Assembly: GCA_031553705.1 (NCBI GenBank)
Contig: JAVBLD010000047.1
Span: forward strand, 1-24,584
Length of the DNA: 24,584 nt
Direction of reading: 5' to 3'
Origin: JAVBLD01 sp031553705
Lineage (GTDB): Bacteria; Bacteroidota; Bacteroidia; Bacteroidales; Marinifilaceae
Shown here piece after piece: positions 6,810 through 15,367 of this stretch; within the stretch, counting starts at the first letter, position 1, and each line of letters starts with the position of its first letter. The translations under genes were made by a program, and so were the position numbers. The notes beneath the pieces are model-generated. The model did no database searches and had not been told where the DNA came from. It saw only the letters and a program-made list of their open reading frames with translations.

Positions 6810-7652
6810 CTACAGCTCGTTGATTGTAATGGTTTGCTTGTCTTCCGTGTAGCAGGTAAAAATTCCCATTGCTCCGGCCAGGTTTCCTTTTAACGGTACC
6901 GGAGAAGTAATGCTGCTTTGATTAGCGCTGTTGGCTCCATGTAATGATACCTGATATTCGTAGTTTGCTTTTGTTATCCGTTTTAAACTTAATATTATTT
7001 TATCCGCTTCGGCGAGTGAAGAGGCCGTAACCTTTTTTTCTATCTTATGGCTAGTGTAATAGTGACTGTAATCCAGAAAACGGACTTCTTTTTTGAAGAT
7101 GCTGTCATTTCGCTGTAATTCGATCCCATAGATGTAATAATTCTGATCGGATTCTGTCGAGGTATAGAAATGAATGGCGATCCCATCGTTATCTATACGA
7201 TATGAATTGATAGCAACGTCATCCGGTATCGTTGTTTTTGCTGTAATCTTTTCTTTTTTATCCGTTACGATTTCCAAATATAACGTGTCGATCCCAGTGC
7301 TGTTGAACCGGCTTTCGCTTCCGTAGTTATAGAGGAAATCGGATCCGGGTTCCCGGTGGACGGAATAATGTAAATCGATGGGCTTCTGTGCTATGATTCT
7401 TACCGACATCTGTTGCGATAAATCCAGATCGAAATATTCTGACACCGGAAGAACGTTGCTTACCGTCAGAGCAAACATCTCGCCCGGCATACAATAGCAT
7501 TCGATAAAATAAGTCGGCGGGTCGCCCATGTTCCGGATAGGGAGGCCCTCTTCCGGCATACAAGAGGTATAGAGTGAGAAATAGAGGAAGATCAATTGTC
7601 CAATGGCAACTTTCTCCTTTCTATGAATGATATGGTCTTTCCTCTTATTCAT
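6810..7652 (-). CDS. DUF4249-like lipoprotein paired with a TonB receptor
   Basis: The 280-residue protein has a basic start (MNKRKDHIIHRKEK) and a hydrophobic stretch ending LYTSC, so Cys31 is the likely lipidated residue. The mature part is beta-rich, with the phrase TAKTTIPDDVAI resembling DUF4249 proteins, which are often encoded directly after TonB receptors with a carboxypeptidase-regulatory-like domain. This is an outer-membrane or surface lipoprotein of unknown function, perhaps a partner of the receptor in uptake. It begins 13 bases after the receptor stop, so they form an operon. The family is assigned from layout and a few motifs; no substrate can be named. Confidence 0.7.
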   Translation of the reverse strand: MNKRKDHIIHRKEKVAIGQLIFLYFSLYTSCMPEEGLPIRNMGDPPTYFIECYCMPGEMFALTVSNVLPVSEYFDLDLSQQMSVRIIAQKPIDLHYSVHREPGSDFLYNYGSESRFNSTGIDTLYLEIVTDKKEKITAKTTIPDDVAINSYRIDNDGIAIHFYTSTESDQNYYIYGIELQRNDSIFKKEVRFLDYSHYYTSHKIEKKVTASSLAEADKIILSLKRITKANYEYQVSLHGANSANQSSITSPVPLKGNLAGAMGIFTCYTEDKQTITINEL

Positions 7653-7665
7653 ACATTTCTTGTTT

Positions 7666-9915
7666 TCACCATTTTAAGCGTAGCGAAATATAAGGGATAA
7701 ATGGCAATATAACCTTTGATTTCGGTATAAATTTTGTTTGTTTAAGCTCGTTTGTTTCCGGGTTGAAGTATACGAAAGAGCTATTTGCCTGATTGTATAT
7801 ATTATAAGCGCCGATGCTGACTTTAACAGCAATTTTTTTGTGGTGGATTGTATAATCCAGGTTGGCATCTAGGCGGTGGTTATCCGGTAGTTTGTAATTG
7901 TACCGGTCGGTATATACCGGAATTAGTATCGGTTTGTTTTCGCTGTCGGTGATGTTATGAGCTACGGCGACTCCTACCGGGAATGTGGTATAGGTTCCGG
8001 AAGAAAAGGTCCATAGCGTGTTCAGAGTCAGTTTGGTATTGATTCTCCAGGAGCTGTTGAATACTCCATTGTGTTTTATATCGTAAGGCGGGTTAAACGG
8101 ATGCCCGTTATTGATTTCGGCAAATGTCCGTTTCGACTCGGAGAGGGTATAGTTCATCCGGATATTCAAGCGCTCCCCGACGTATGCGGCGTTAAGTTCT
8201 ATTCCTTTCGCATGCCCTTTCCCATTGATCATATTATCGGTTAATGCAGTATATTCGGTCGTTATACCGGATGAGAAATCTTTCACATTCTTCATATTTT
8301 TATGGAATAGTCCTGCGTATAGCGATACTGCGGCACCGATCTCTTCTCCTATTCCGACGGAGAACTGATCACAGGTGGCCGGTTTCATATTTTTGCCTAA
8401 AGGATACCAGATATCTACCGGAGTTCTTACCGTAAAGTAGGGGTATAAACTCAAGTATTGGACGGTTTTTGCATAATCAACCCAAAGTGTGAATCCTCCT
8501 GATAAAAAGCTGATTTTTGCTCTCGGAGAGATGGAACTGATTTTTGAATTTCCGTTGTAGAACTGGTAGTTTATTCCTCCGTACGCGGCGAAGTGCTTGC
8601 TTATTTGATAGGTCAGGTCGGCATATATTTCCGATAAGTCAAATTTCTGGTCGGAACTTCTGATCAGTACGTTATCCATTTCATCCATTCTCTTGGCTGT
8701 TTCAAAGCGGGCAGATTCAAATTTGCCCCCCAAGCCGAATTGCAGATTTTCTGATAAGGTATGGGTATATGAGAAACGGTTTATGATCGTATAGCGACGA
8801 TTGCCTCCTCCCATAGGAATACTTCCTTCGGCGTTGCCTTCACTGAAAGCCGTGTTGATCCCTGTCTGAAAGCATAACGCATTTTTTGCATCCGGGTTAT
8901 AGTAGATACTCGTATTGCATGAAAATGTATTCCAGTCAAAGGTGTGTTGAACGGATTCACTTAGTCGCATGTCGAGGCCATCGATGGTAAAGAGCCCGAA
9001 AGCAGTAATCCGCCATTTATTTGAAAATTTTGAGTCTATGCTGAGTGTCACATCATTAAATGAATATTCGGGTATGGATTGCTGCCCGGTCGTTCCCTTC
9101 ACCGATTTATTATAAATTTTTGCAATGGATTGTAGGTAGGAAGTACGAATTGAAGCGATAAACGAAGTGTGGTCTTTCAGTATAGGCCCTTTTACTTTCA
9201 ATCCTGAGGAGACAAGTCCTAATGTTGCTTCGCCCTCATATTTCTGTTTATTGCCCGAATTGGCTCGCATATCGATATATGAAGAGAGGTAGCTGTTATA
9301 TCTGGCCGGAAAACCGCTTTTGTATATAGTCGAGTTGCTCAATACGTATGGATCAAATGTAGACAAAATCCCGGTGAGATGTTCCGGATTGATGATGCTC
9401 ATCCCGTTGATAAGAAATTCATTATCATAACTATTCCCTCCCCGGACATATATGCCCGGGTCAAGGGCGTTTGCAGAGATAATGCCGGGAGTTGTTGCCA
9501 GGTATTTTAAGATATCCTGTTCTCCTAAAATGGCCGGTATCATCTCGATCCCCTTTTGTGAAGAGTGAATCCGTCCCGGGGTGGCCCTTCCGGTAATAAT
9601 AACTTCCCTCAAATTGTTAAACTTGTTCCGTAGTACAATAACAAACGGGGATTCATGGTTCTTTATGCGACATATCTCTTTGATATAGTTGACATGCGAA
9701 AATTCAAGGCTACAGGGAAGGTTACAATCCAACTCAAAATAGCCCAATGAGTCGGAAACAGTTCCTTCTCCACTCTCCACACATAATATATGAACCTCGC
9801 TTACCGGTTCCCCATTTTGAATCACCACACGTCCTACAATGGTAACTTGAGCGCAAAGCAAGACCGGGAAGAACAAAAGGGCAGTAAATATATACCTATT
9901 TATCAAAGAGTTCAT
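7666..9915 (-). CDS. TonB-dependent outer-membrane receptor with carboxypeptidase-regulatory-like domain
   Basis: The 749-residue protein has a signal peptide (FTALLFFPVLLCAQ, cut after about residue 22). Next is a CarboxypepD_reg-like beta-sandwich (TIVGRVVIQNGEPVSEVHI to about residue 100), then a plug domain with GIYVRGGNSYDNEFLINGM near 155-175. A 22-strand type barrel runs to the C-terminus, which ends YISLRLKW with a terminal aromatic residue as in outer-membrane proteins. It lacks a SusC-type partner (no SusD nearby), so it belongs to the non-SusC receptors that go with DUF4249 lipoproteins. It probably imports a metal complex, peptide or small ligand; the sequence does not say which. 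No adjacent regulator or anti-sigma gene is present. Confidence 0.9.
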   Translation of the reverse strand: MNSLINRYIFTALLFFPVLLCAQVTIVGRVVIQNGEPVSEVHILCVESGEGTVSDSLGYFELDCNLPCSLEFSHVNYIKEICRIKNHESPFVIVLRNKFNNLREVIITGRATPGRIHSSQKGIEMIPAILGEQDILKYLATTPGIISANALDPGIYVRGGNSYDNEFLINGMSIINPEHLTGILSTFDPYVLSNSTIYKSGFPARYNSYLSSYIDMRANSGNKQKYEGEATLGLVSSGLKVKGPILKDHTSFIASIRTSYLQSIAKIYNKSVKGTTGQQSIPEYSFNDVTLSIDSKFSNKWRITAFGLFTIDGLDMRLSESVQHTFDWNTFSCNTSIYYNPDAKNALCFQTGINTAFSEGNAEGSIPMGGGNRRYTIINRFSYTHTLSENLQFGLGGKFESARFETAKRMDEMDNVLIRSSDQKFDLSEIYADLTYQISKHFAAYGGINYQFYNGNSKISSISPRAKISFLSGGFTLWVDYAKTVQYLSLYPYFTVRTPVDIWYPLGKNMKPATCDQFSVGIGEEIGAAVSLYAGLFHKNMKNVKDFSSGITTEYTALTDNMINGKGHAKGIELNAAYVGERLNIRMNYTLSESKRTFAEINNGHPFNPPYDIKHNGVFNSSWRINTKLTLNTLWTFSSGTYTTFPVGVAVAHNITDSENKPILIPVYTDRYNYKLPDNHRLDANLDYTIHHKKIAVKVSIGAYNIYNQANSSFVYFNPETNELKQTKFIPKSKVILPFIPYISLRLKW

Positions 9916-9941
9916 CAGGTTGCTTATATAACACAGATATA

Positions 9942-9949
9942 CAAATGTA
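9942..9949 (-). promoter_or_regulatory. -7 box TACATTTG for the TonB receptor operon
   Basis: This is an exact TAnnTTTG on the minus strand, 26 bases before the receptor start codon, giving a leader of about 20 bases. No clear -33 TTTG element is present. Confidence 0.45.
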
Positions 9950-10063
9950 ATGAATTTTAAGATGGTGAATTTCGAATTATGAATTTTTAAGAAGGAAGTT
10001 TATCTACGGACAACTATGATTGGAATTGATCTGCAAACGATTTTAATTTTCCGTTTTTCATGC

Positions 10064-10071
10064 TATCTTTG
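10064..10071 (+). promoter_or_regulatory. -7 box TATCTTTG for hemW, abutting the start codon
   Basis: An exact TAnnTTTG box ends only 2 bases before ATG 10074 and 5 bases before ATG 10077. With initiation about 5 bases after the box, the transcript would begin at the start codon. The region 20 bases upstream is T-rich (ATTTTAATTTTCC) but has no exact TTTG. Confidence 0.6.
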
Positions 10072-10076
10072 CTATG

Positions 10077-11201
10077 ATGGGAGTTTATATTCATATACCA
10101 TTTTGCCGTAGTAAATGTTTTTATTGTGGTTTTTATTCCGTAGCCTCTGCGCATGGAATTAATGAGTATGTCGATGCGCTGTGCAGGGAGATAGAGTTGC
10201 GGAAAGATTATTTGACGGGGCCGGTGGCAAATACTCTTTATCTTGGCGGAGGGACCCCCTCTTTTCTGTCTATCCGTGATTTATCCAGGCTGGTGGAAAA
10301 GGTGGAGAAGTTTTATTCTTTTTCTTCTTTGGCCGAACGGACGATAGAGATGAATCCTGAAGATATAACCGATGCAAAGTTATCGGAATTATACCGGTTG
10401 GGGTTTAATAGATTGAGTATTGGCGTACAGTCGTTCCGTGATGATATTTTAAAACAAATGAACCGGGCACACTCGGCGGATAAAGCTGTCCGCGCTTTGA
10501 CAATGGCTGCCGATGCGGGATTTGATAATATAAATATTGACTTGATTATCGGATTTCCAGGTTATACGACATGTATGCTTGAAGAGGATCTTAAAATTAT
10601 AAATGATCTGCCTATAAGCCATATATCTATTTATATTTTAAGTATAGATTCAAATTCTGTCCTTGAGAAATTGGTAAAAAAGGGAAAATTTATGCCGGAG
10701 AATGACGATGTGTTGGCCGGACAGTATCAGTTCATTTCCGATTATTTGAAATGTACAGGTTTCGAACATTATGAGATCTCAAATTTTGCCCGCTACGGCA
10801 AATATTCTTTTCACAATATCTCTTATTGGCAACAAAAAGAGTATATCGGATTAGGAGCTTCTGCACATTCATATAATATGTTTTCCCGGCAGTGGAATGT
10901 ATCTAATATAAAATCATATATAAATAGTTTAAATAATAATAATTTAAACTTTGAATATGAAAAACTTAATATTTCAGATAGATATAATGAGTATATCATG
11001 ACGAACCTTCGGACGATGTGGGGAGTTGAACCTGCCTTTTTACAAGAAAACTATCCTGCATATTGGGAAAAGTTTTGTTCAGGGATGATTCATTATATTG
11101 AATCAAGGGATGCAATAAGATATGATAAATATTTGAGATTAAGTGAAAAAGGATGGCTTATTTCAGATATGATTTTCAGGGATCTTTTTGTTGTGGAGTA
11201 A
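10077..11201 (+). CDS. hemW: HemW-like radical SAM heme chaperone (coproporphyrinogen III oxidase-like)
   Basis: HemW is a radical SAM protein once annotated as oxygen-independent coproporphyrinogen oxidase; characterised members bind heme and deliver it. Cys10, Cys14 and Cys17 (CRSKCFYC) bind the 4Fe-4S cluster, and GGGTPS and TIEMNPED are the SAM-binding blocks. The HemW-type HNISYWQQKEYIGLGASAHS lies near residues 244-263, followed by a C-terminal winged-helix-like region. The length of 374 residues fits HemW (about 370-380) rather than the longer HemN (about 450). Start chosen at the second ATG, because it lies 5 bases after the -7 box and gives the family beginning MGVYIHIPFC; ATG 10074 adds one Met. 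Codon use turns AT-rich toward the end. Confidence 0.9.
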   Translation: MGVYIHIPFCRSKCFYCGFYSVASAHGINEYVDALCREIELRKDYLTGPVANTLYLGGGTPSFLSIRDLSRLVEKVEKFYSFSSLAERTIEMNPEDITDAKLSELYRLGFNRLSIGVQSFRDDILKQMNRAHSADKAVRALTMAADAGFDNINIDLIIGFPGYTTCMLEEDLKIINDLPISHISIYILSIDSNSVLEKLVKKGKFMPENDDVLAGQYQFISDYLKCTGFEHYEISNFARYGKYSFHNISYWQQKEYIGLGASAHSYNMFSRQWNVSNIKSYINSLNNNNLNFEYEKLNISDRYNEYIMTNLRTMWGVEPAFLQENYPAYWEKFCSGMIHYIESRDAIRYDKYLRLSEKGWLISDMIFRDLFVVE

Positions 11202-11264
11202 TTTTGAAAAAATGGTATAGAGCAGAAAATAAAATTTCTGTTATATAATCTCTCATTATTATAT

Positions 11265-11272
11265 TATTTTTG
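11265..11272 (+). promoter_or_regulatory. -7 box TATTTTTG for asnS-rpoN
   Basis: An exact TAnnTTTG box predicts a start near 11278 and a leader of about 38 bases to asnS. No exact -33 TTTG at the right distance. Confidence 0.5.
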
Positions 11273-11315
11273 CAAAGGTAAAAAAGGTGATTAGAAAAAA
11301 GATAAACTCAGGTAT

Positions 11316-12758
11316 ATGAAGACAAAAAAAACGGTAAAAGAATTGTTGCAATCGGTAGACTACGGAATGAATGTCGAAATTAAAGGTTGGGTAAGGACAA
11401 AGCGTGGTAATAAACAGGTCAATTTTATTGCACTGAATGACGGTTCAACAATACATAATATACAGGTGGTGGTGGATATGGAGCATTTCCCGGAAGAGGT
11501 AGTGAAGAAGGTCACAACGGGGGCTGCGATTCATGTGAAAGGAGTATTGATCGAGAGTGTCGGAAGCGGGCAAAAGTATGAGATACAGGCGAAAGAGGTA
11601 ATTGTATTGGGTGAGGCTGATCCGGAAAAATATCCGATACAACCTAAAAAGCACAGCCTGGAGTTTTTACGGGAAGTCGCTCATTTACGGTTTCGTACCA
11701 ATGTTTTCGGGGCTATTTTCAGGATCCGTCATGCGATGGCTTTTGCAATACATGATTATTTCAATCAGAAAGGTTTTGTTTATTTACACACGCCGCTTAT
11801 TACGGCTTCTGATGCGGAAGGGGCTGGAGAGATGTTTCGCGTTACAACCTTAGACCCGATTCATCCGCCTTTGACCGAAGAGGGTGAAGTGGATTATAAG
11901 CAGGATTTTTTCGGCAAAGCCACAAGTCTTACTGTCAGCGGTCAGTTGGAAGGCGAACTGGGAGCGATGGCTTTAGGGAAGATTTATACTTTCGGACCGA
12001 CTTTCCGGGCAGAGAACTCCAATACAACCCGCCATCTTTCGGAGTTTTGGATGATAGAGCCGGAAGTTGCTTTTTATGATATTAATGACAATATGGATCT
12101 GGCTGAAGATTTTTTGAAATACCTGATCCGTTATGCTTTGGAACACTGCATCGACGATCTTCAGTTCTTAAGCGTCCGCTTGCAGGAAGAGGAGAAGGAC
12201 AAGAAGGCCGAAGATCGTTCAATGGAGTTAATTGAGAAGTTGAAATTTGTCCTTTCAAATGATTTTGAACGAGTTACTTATACCGAAGCAATCGATATCT
12301 TAAAAAACAGCAAGCAAAATAAAAACGGAAAATTTCAGTATCCGGTGGACCATTGGGGAACCGATTTACAAAGTGAACATGAGCGGTACCTGGTGGAAAA
12401 ACATTTTAAGAAACCGGTCATTCTTACAGGATATCCGAAAGAGATCAAAGCGTTTTATATGAAACAAAATCCTGACGGGAAAACCGTTGCTGCGATGGAT
12501 GTTCTTTTCCCTCAAATTGGTGAAATTATCGGAGGGTCTCAGCGGGAAGAAAATTTTGACAAGTTGGTAGCCAGGATGAACGAAGTCGGTATTCCGGTGG
12601 ATGTGATGTCATATTATCTGGATACCCGTCGTTTCGGTTCTGCGGAACATAGCGGTTTCGGTTTAGGTTTCGAGCGTTTGTTATTATTTATTACCGGAAT
12701 GGGTAATATTCGCGATGTCATCCCGTTTCCCCGTACGCCGAAAAATGCAGAGTTTTGA
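11316..12758 (+). CDS. asnS: Asparaginyl-tRNA synthetase
   Basis: Class IIb synthetase of 480 residues that charges tRNA-Asn with asparagine. The N-terminal OB fold (about 15-115) contains GWVRTKRGNKQVNFIALNDGS. The catalytic core has motif 1 around HAMAFAIHDYFNQKGF, motif 2 FRAENSNTTRHLSEFWMIEPE near 230-250, and motif 3 GLGFERLLLFITGMGNIRDV near the end. The motif-2 sequence and the final PFPRTPK are typical of AsnRS rather than AspRS. Length is slightly above the common 465 of the phylum, because of an acidic/lysine-rich insert around 295-340. rpoN follows closely, so they are probably co-transcribed. Confidence 0.97.
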   Translation: MKTKKTVKELLQSVDYGMNVEIKGWVRTKRGNKQVNFIALNDGSTIHNIQVVVDMEHFPEEVVKKVTTGAAIHVKGVLIESVGSGQKYEIQAKEVIVLGEADPEKYPIQPKKHSLEFLREVAHLRFRTNVFGAIFRIRHAMAFAIHDYFNQKGFVYLHTPLITASDAEGAGEMFRVTTLDPIHPPLTEEGEVDYKQDFFGKATSLTVSGQLEGELGAMALGKIYTFGPTFRAENSNTTRHLSEFWMIEPEVAFYDINDNMDLAEDFLKYLIRYALEHCIDDLQFLSVRLQEEEKDKKAEDRSMELIEKLKFVLSNDFERVTYTEAIDILKNSKQNKNGKFQYPVDHWGTDLQSEHERYLVEKHFKKPVILTGYPKEIKAFYMKQNPDGKTVAAMDVLFPQIGEIIGGSQREENFDKLVARMNEVGIPVDVMSYYLDTRRFGSAEHSGFGLGFERLLLFITGMGNIRDVIPFPRTPKNAEF

Positions 12759-12820
12759 TAAGGTAGGAGCGGCTTGATGAGGTGGAAAGGGATGTAGTGG
12801 TTTATTTAAAAATTAGAGAG

Positions 12821-14311
12821 GTGCTTAAACAAAGTTTACAGCAAAAGTTGGGATTAAAGATCAATCCCCTTCAGATACAACTGATCAAGTTGTTAGAGCT
12901 TCCTGTATATCAGCTTGAGCAACGTATAAAAGAGGAATTAGAGACCAATCCGCTATTGGAGGAAGGAGAAGCGCAGTCTGAGTCGGAGATCGATCTTCAG
13001 AATAGTTCTGAAGATGATTATGGCGAACAGGATAAAGATGAGTCCGCTTCAGGTCAGGAGGATGAATTTTCGTTGGAGGATTTTGTTTCCGATGATGATG
13101 AAATCCCGGAATATCGTCTTTCGACATCTAATATGTCGCGGGATGATGTTACAAAAGACTTTATTTTTTCACAAGGGGTTTCATTCCGCGAGAATTTAAT
13201 CACGCAATTAGGAATGAAGACATTGTGCGAGCGGGATTGTAAGATTGCGGAATACATTGTCGGCAATATAGACGAAGATGGTTATTTACGAAGAAGCGTA
13301 GAGGAGATTGTAGATGATCTTGCTTTCGGAGCCGGAATAGAGGTCGCGGAGGAAGAGGTACTGAGAATCTTGGGTATAATACAGGAGCTTGAGCCTTCAG
13401 GAATAGGAGCCAGGGATTTGAAGGAGTGCCTTATGTTGCAGTTGAGACAGAAGAGGATAGTTGATCCGGACGATGAGGTATTACAAAATGCGTGGCTTAT
13501 CATTGATGAATGTTTTGATGAATTTTCCCGGCGACATTACGAAAAAATATCTCATCGTTTGCGGTTGTCGGACAACGTATTAAAAATTGCTGTGGATGAA
13601 ATCCTGAAGCTGAATCCAAAACCGGGAGGAACCATCTCCGATACTACTTACGATAGGGGGGCGGAAAAAATAATTCCCGATTTTACTTTGGAGATTATAG
13701 ACGGAGAATTGCAATTGAACTTGAACTCCGGGAATATTCCGGAATTACGCCTGAATAAGTCATATTTGGATATGCTGAATTCTTATCAGGGAGGACAGAA
13801 TTCCAAAAAAGAAAAAGATGCAATCGCTTTTGTGAAGTATAAATTGGGTTCGGCAAAGTCCTTTATTGATGCTGTACAGCAGCGAAACAATACATTGATG
13901 CTGACAATGACAGCCATTATACAGTTTCAGAAATCATATTTTCTTACAGGAGATGACAATATGTTGAAACCTATGATATTAAGAGACATTGCTGATATAA
14001 CAGGTTTAGACGTTTCGACTGTATCAAGGGTGTCTAATTCTAAATATATTCAGACATGGTTTGGTATATTTCCATTAAAACATTTTTTTTCTGGTAGCAT
14101 GCAAACCACTAGTGGAGAGGAGGTAAGCACCGGAGAATTGAAGAATGAATTAAAAGCATTTATTGATACTGAGGATAAGAAAAAGCCGTTGACTGATGAT
14201 GAATTGGTTGACCTGATGAAAGAGAAAGGATATCAGATTGCAAGGCGAACCATTGCAAAATACAGGCAGATACTCAATATTCCGGTAGCAAGATTACGCC
14301 GCGAGATATAA
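12821..14311 (+). CDS. rpoN: RNA polymerase sigma-54 factor
   Basis: Sigma-54 directs RNA polymerase to -24/-12 promoters and needs AAA+ activators. Region I is glutamine- and leucine-rich (VLKQSLQQKLGLKINPLQIQ, LELPVYQLEQRIKEEL), and region II is an acidic linker (about 45-95). The core-binding domain follows (about 110-310), then the HTH region and the RpoN box ARRTIAKYRQ at residues 474-483. The start is placed at GTG 12821 (496 residues), because sigma-54 proteins usually begin with the LKQ-QLQQKL-type region. An in-frame GTG at 12782 would add 13 residues (ERDVVVYLKIREV). The gene follows asnS by a short gap. No sigma-54 activator is seen in the window. Confidence 0.94.
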   Translation: MLKQSLQQKLGLKINPLQIQLIKLLELPVYQLEQRIKEELETNPLLEEGEAQSESEIDLQNSSEDDYGEQDKDESASGQEDEFSLEDFVSDDDEIPEYRLSTSNMSRDDVTKDFIFSQGVSFRENLITQLGMKTLCERDCKIAEYIVGNIDEDGYLRRSVEEIVDDLAFGAGIEVAEEEVLRILGIIQELEPSGIGARDLKECLMLQLRQKRIVDPDDEVLQNAWLIIDECFDEFSRRHYEKISHRLRLSDNVLKIAVDEILKLNPKPGGTISDTTYDRGAEKIIPDFTLEIIDGELQLNLNSGNIPELRLNKSYLDMLNSYQGGQNSKKEKDAIAFVKYKLGSAKSFIDAVQQRNNTLMLTMTAIIQFQKSYFLTGDDNMLKPMILRDIADITGLDVSTVSRVSNSKYIQTWFGIFPLKHFFSGSMQTTSGEEVSTGELKNELKAFIDTEDKKKPLTDDELVDLMKEKGYQIARRTIAKYRQILNIPVARLRREI

Positions 14312-14328
14312 AATTAAGTCAGAAAAAT

Positions 14329-14662
14329 ATGCGGAGTGTAGTTCAGACTTTCTCTTTTTTATTGCACCCTTTTTTAATACCGATCTATTTTTTATTTTTA
14401 ATCTTTCATGCCGATTCCGTTTTTGCATGGATTCCGCTGTATGTAATATGAGCATGTATATGACGGCTTTGGGGCTGCCTGTGGTTTTATGACTATCATA
14501 AGCATAAAATATATGGAAGATGTCCTCGATATATTCATGCCGATCATCTTATTGTCCGGAATACTGGCATCTTGCAGGTTATATCTGGAAAAACAAAATC
14601 AAGCACAAATATATGCTGGTTTTTTATTCGGATTTCTTCTTGTTATCGGAATACTTTTTTGA
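14329..14662 (+). pseudogene. Decayed polytopic membrane protein gene, PAP2-like family
   Basis: Two pieces of one membrane protein remain. The first opens at ATG 14329 and reads a hydrophobic N-terminus with LLHPFLIPIYFLF, stopping at TGA 14449-14451 after 40 residues. The second is open from ATG 14489 to TGA 14660-14662 in another frame and reads FMPIILLSGILASCRLYL, then QAQIYAGFLFGFLLVIGILF. In Bacteroidota, proteins that begin with an 'HPLL(I)PTY' motif and end with 'ASSRLYL..H...QVYAGFL.G' are about 190-220-residue PAP2-superfamily-like membrane proteins. The intervening part (about 100 residues) is missing and the frames disagree. I read this as a remnant with an internal deletion and frameshift. 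The family name is from memory; that the two halves belong together is inferred. Confidence 0.65.
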
Positions 14663-14718
14663 AAAGAAAATTTTCTATTAAAGTAATACTTTATATAGAT
14701 GGAGATATTAAACAAATA

Positions 14719-15165
14719 TCACTTGTCTGTTTTTAGTATCCAAATTCCATCCATATCGGTGATTTTACGATATTGATCGCGTGCCGATTCGGCCTCTTGG
14801 AGGTCGGACAGACTTTCAATGCTCACCCGGTATCTTTTTTTAGAATCTATGATTGTAGCCGGAAACCCTTTCTCTTTCAGATTTTTCACCAGCTTTTCCG
14901 CTTTATCCCTTTCGGAATAACCAAAACTGGCAACAATAATATGATATTCGGAATGCTGGACCTGTTGTTTAGGAGTGCTGGATTCCGGCTGAGGTTTCTT
15001 TTCTTCCGGCTGAGCATTGGTTTCAGGGAGCGTTTGTTTTTGTTCATTTATCTTCTCTATATTTCTGATGACAGATATGTTTGTCAGATATTTGGAAGGG
15101 AGTTCCTTATCTCTGCAACCTATTAAGGCAATACCTGCGAAAAAAAGAGTTATGATCAATTTCAT
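14719..15165 (-). CDS. SPOR-domain lipoprotein
   Basis: The 148-residue protein has a lipoprotein signal (MKLIITLFFAGIALIGC) with lipidated Cys17. A charged, proline- and glutamine-rich linker (about 35-72) follows, then a SPOR domain from about Tyr74 to the end (YHIIVASFGYSERDKAEKLV, RYRVSIESLSDLQEAE). SPOR domains bind denuded peptidoglycan glycans, usually at the division septum, so this is probably a periplasmic cell-wall protein tethered to the inner or outer membrane. It is monocistronic, converges on the membrane-protein remnant, and diverges from the cyclophilin lipoprotein gene. Confidence 0.88.
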   Translation of the reverse strand: MKLIITLFFAGIALIGCRDKELPSKYLTNISVIRNIEKINEQKQTLPETNAQPEEKKPQPESSTPKQQVQHSEYHIIVASFGYSERDKAEKLVKNLKEKGFPATIIDSKKRYRVSIESLSDLQEAESARDQYRKITDMDGIWILKTDK

Positions 15166-15280
15166 AGCTTGTTACTTTAAGCGGTCAGACATGCTTCTTC
15201 CATGACAGGAGTGCATATCCTTAGATGCTTTTTATAAAACAAATCCACGCTATTTTATCACCTAAAATAACGCAACGATA

Positions 15281-15288
15281 CAAATTTA
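15281..15288 (-). promoter_or_regulatory. -7 box TAAATTTG for the SPOR lipoprotein
   Basis: An exact TAnnTTTG box on the minus strand predicts a leader of about 110 bases. It is only 32 bases from the opposing box at 15321-15328, so the two divergent promoters share upstream DNA. Confidence 0.45.
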
Positions 15289-15320
15289 GAAAAAATAGTT
15301 CAATATATCACCGAATAAAT

Positions 15321-15328
15321 TATTTTTG
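15321..15328 (+). promoter_or_regulatory. -7 box TATTTTTG for the cyclophilin lipoprotein
   Basis: An exact TAnnTTTG box 39 bases before ATG 15368. It also rules out the upstream in-frame TTG at 15326 as a start, since that TTG is part of the box. Confidence 0.5.
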
Positions 15329-15367
15329 TATTTAAAACCGAATTATACTTTTAATAGCTTCATTTTA

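Noticed and set aside
6702..6893. 63-residue plus-strand open frame between rplM and the DUF4249-like gene
   Set aside because: It overlaps the 3' end of the DUF4249-like gene in antisense and has no recognisable features.
13014..13199. Open frames on both strands inside rpoN
   Set aside because: They are produced by the acidic repeat-rich region II codons (GAT/GAG runs) and have no independent support.
14489..14662. Small intact membrane protein of 57 residues
   Set aside because: Its sequence matches only the C-terminal end of a larger family and the matching N-terminus lies just upstream in another frame, so a remnant is more likely.
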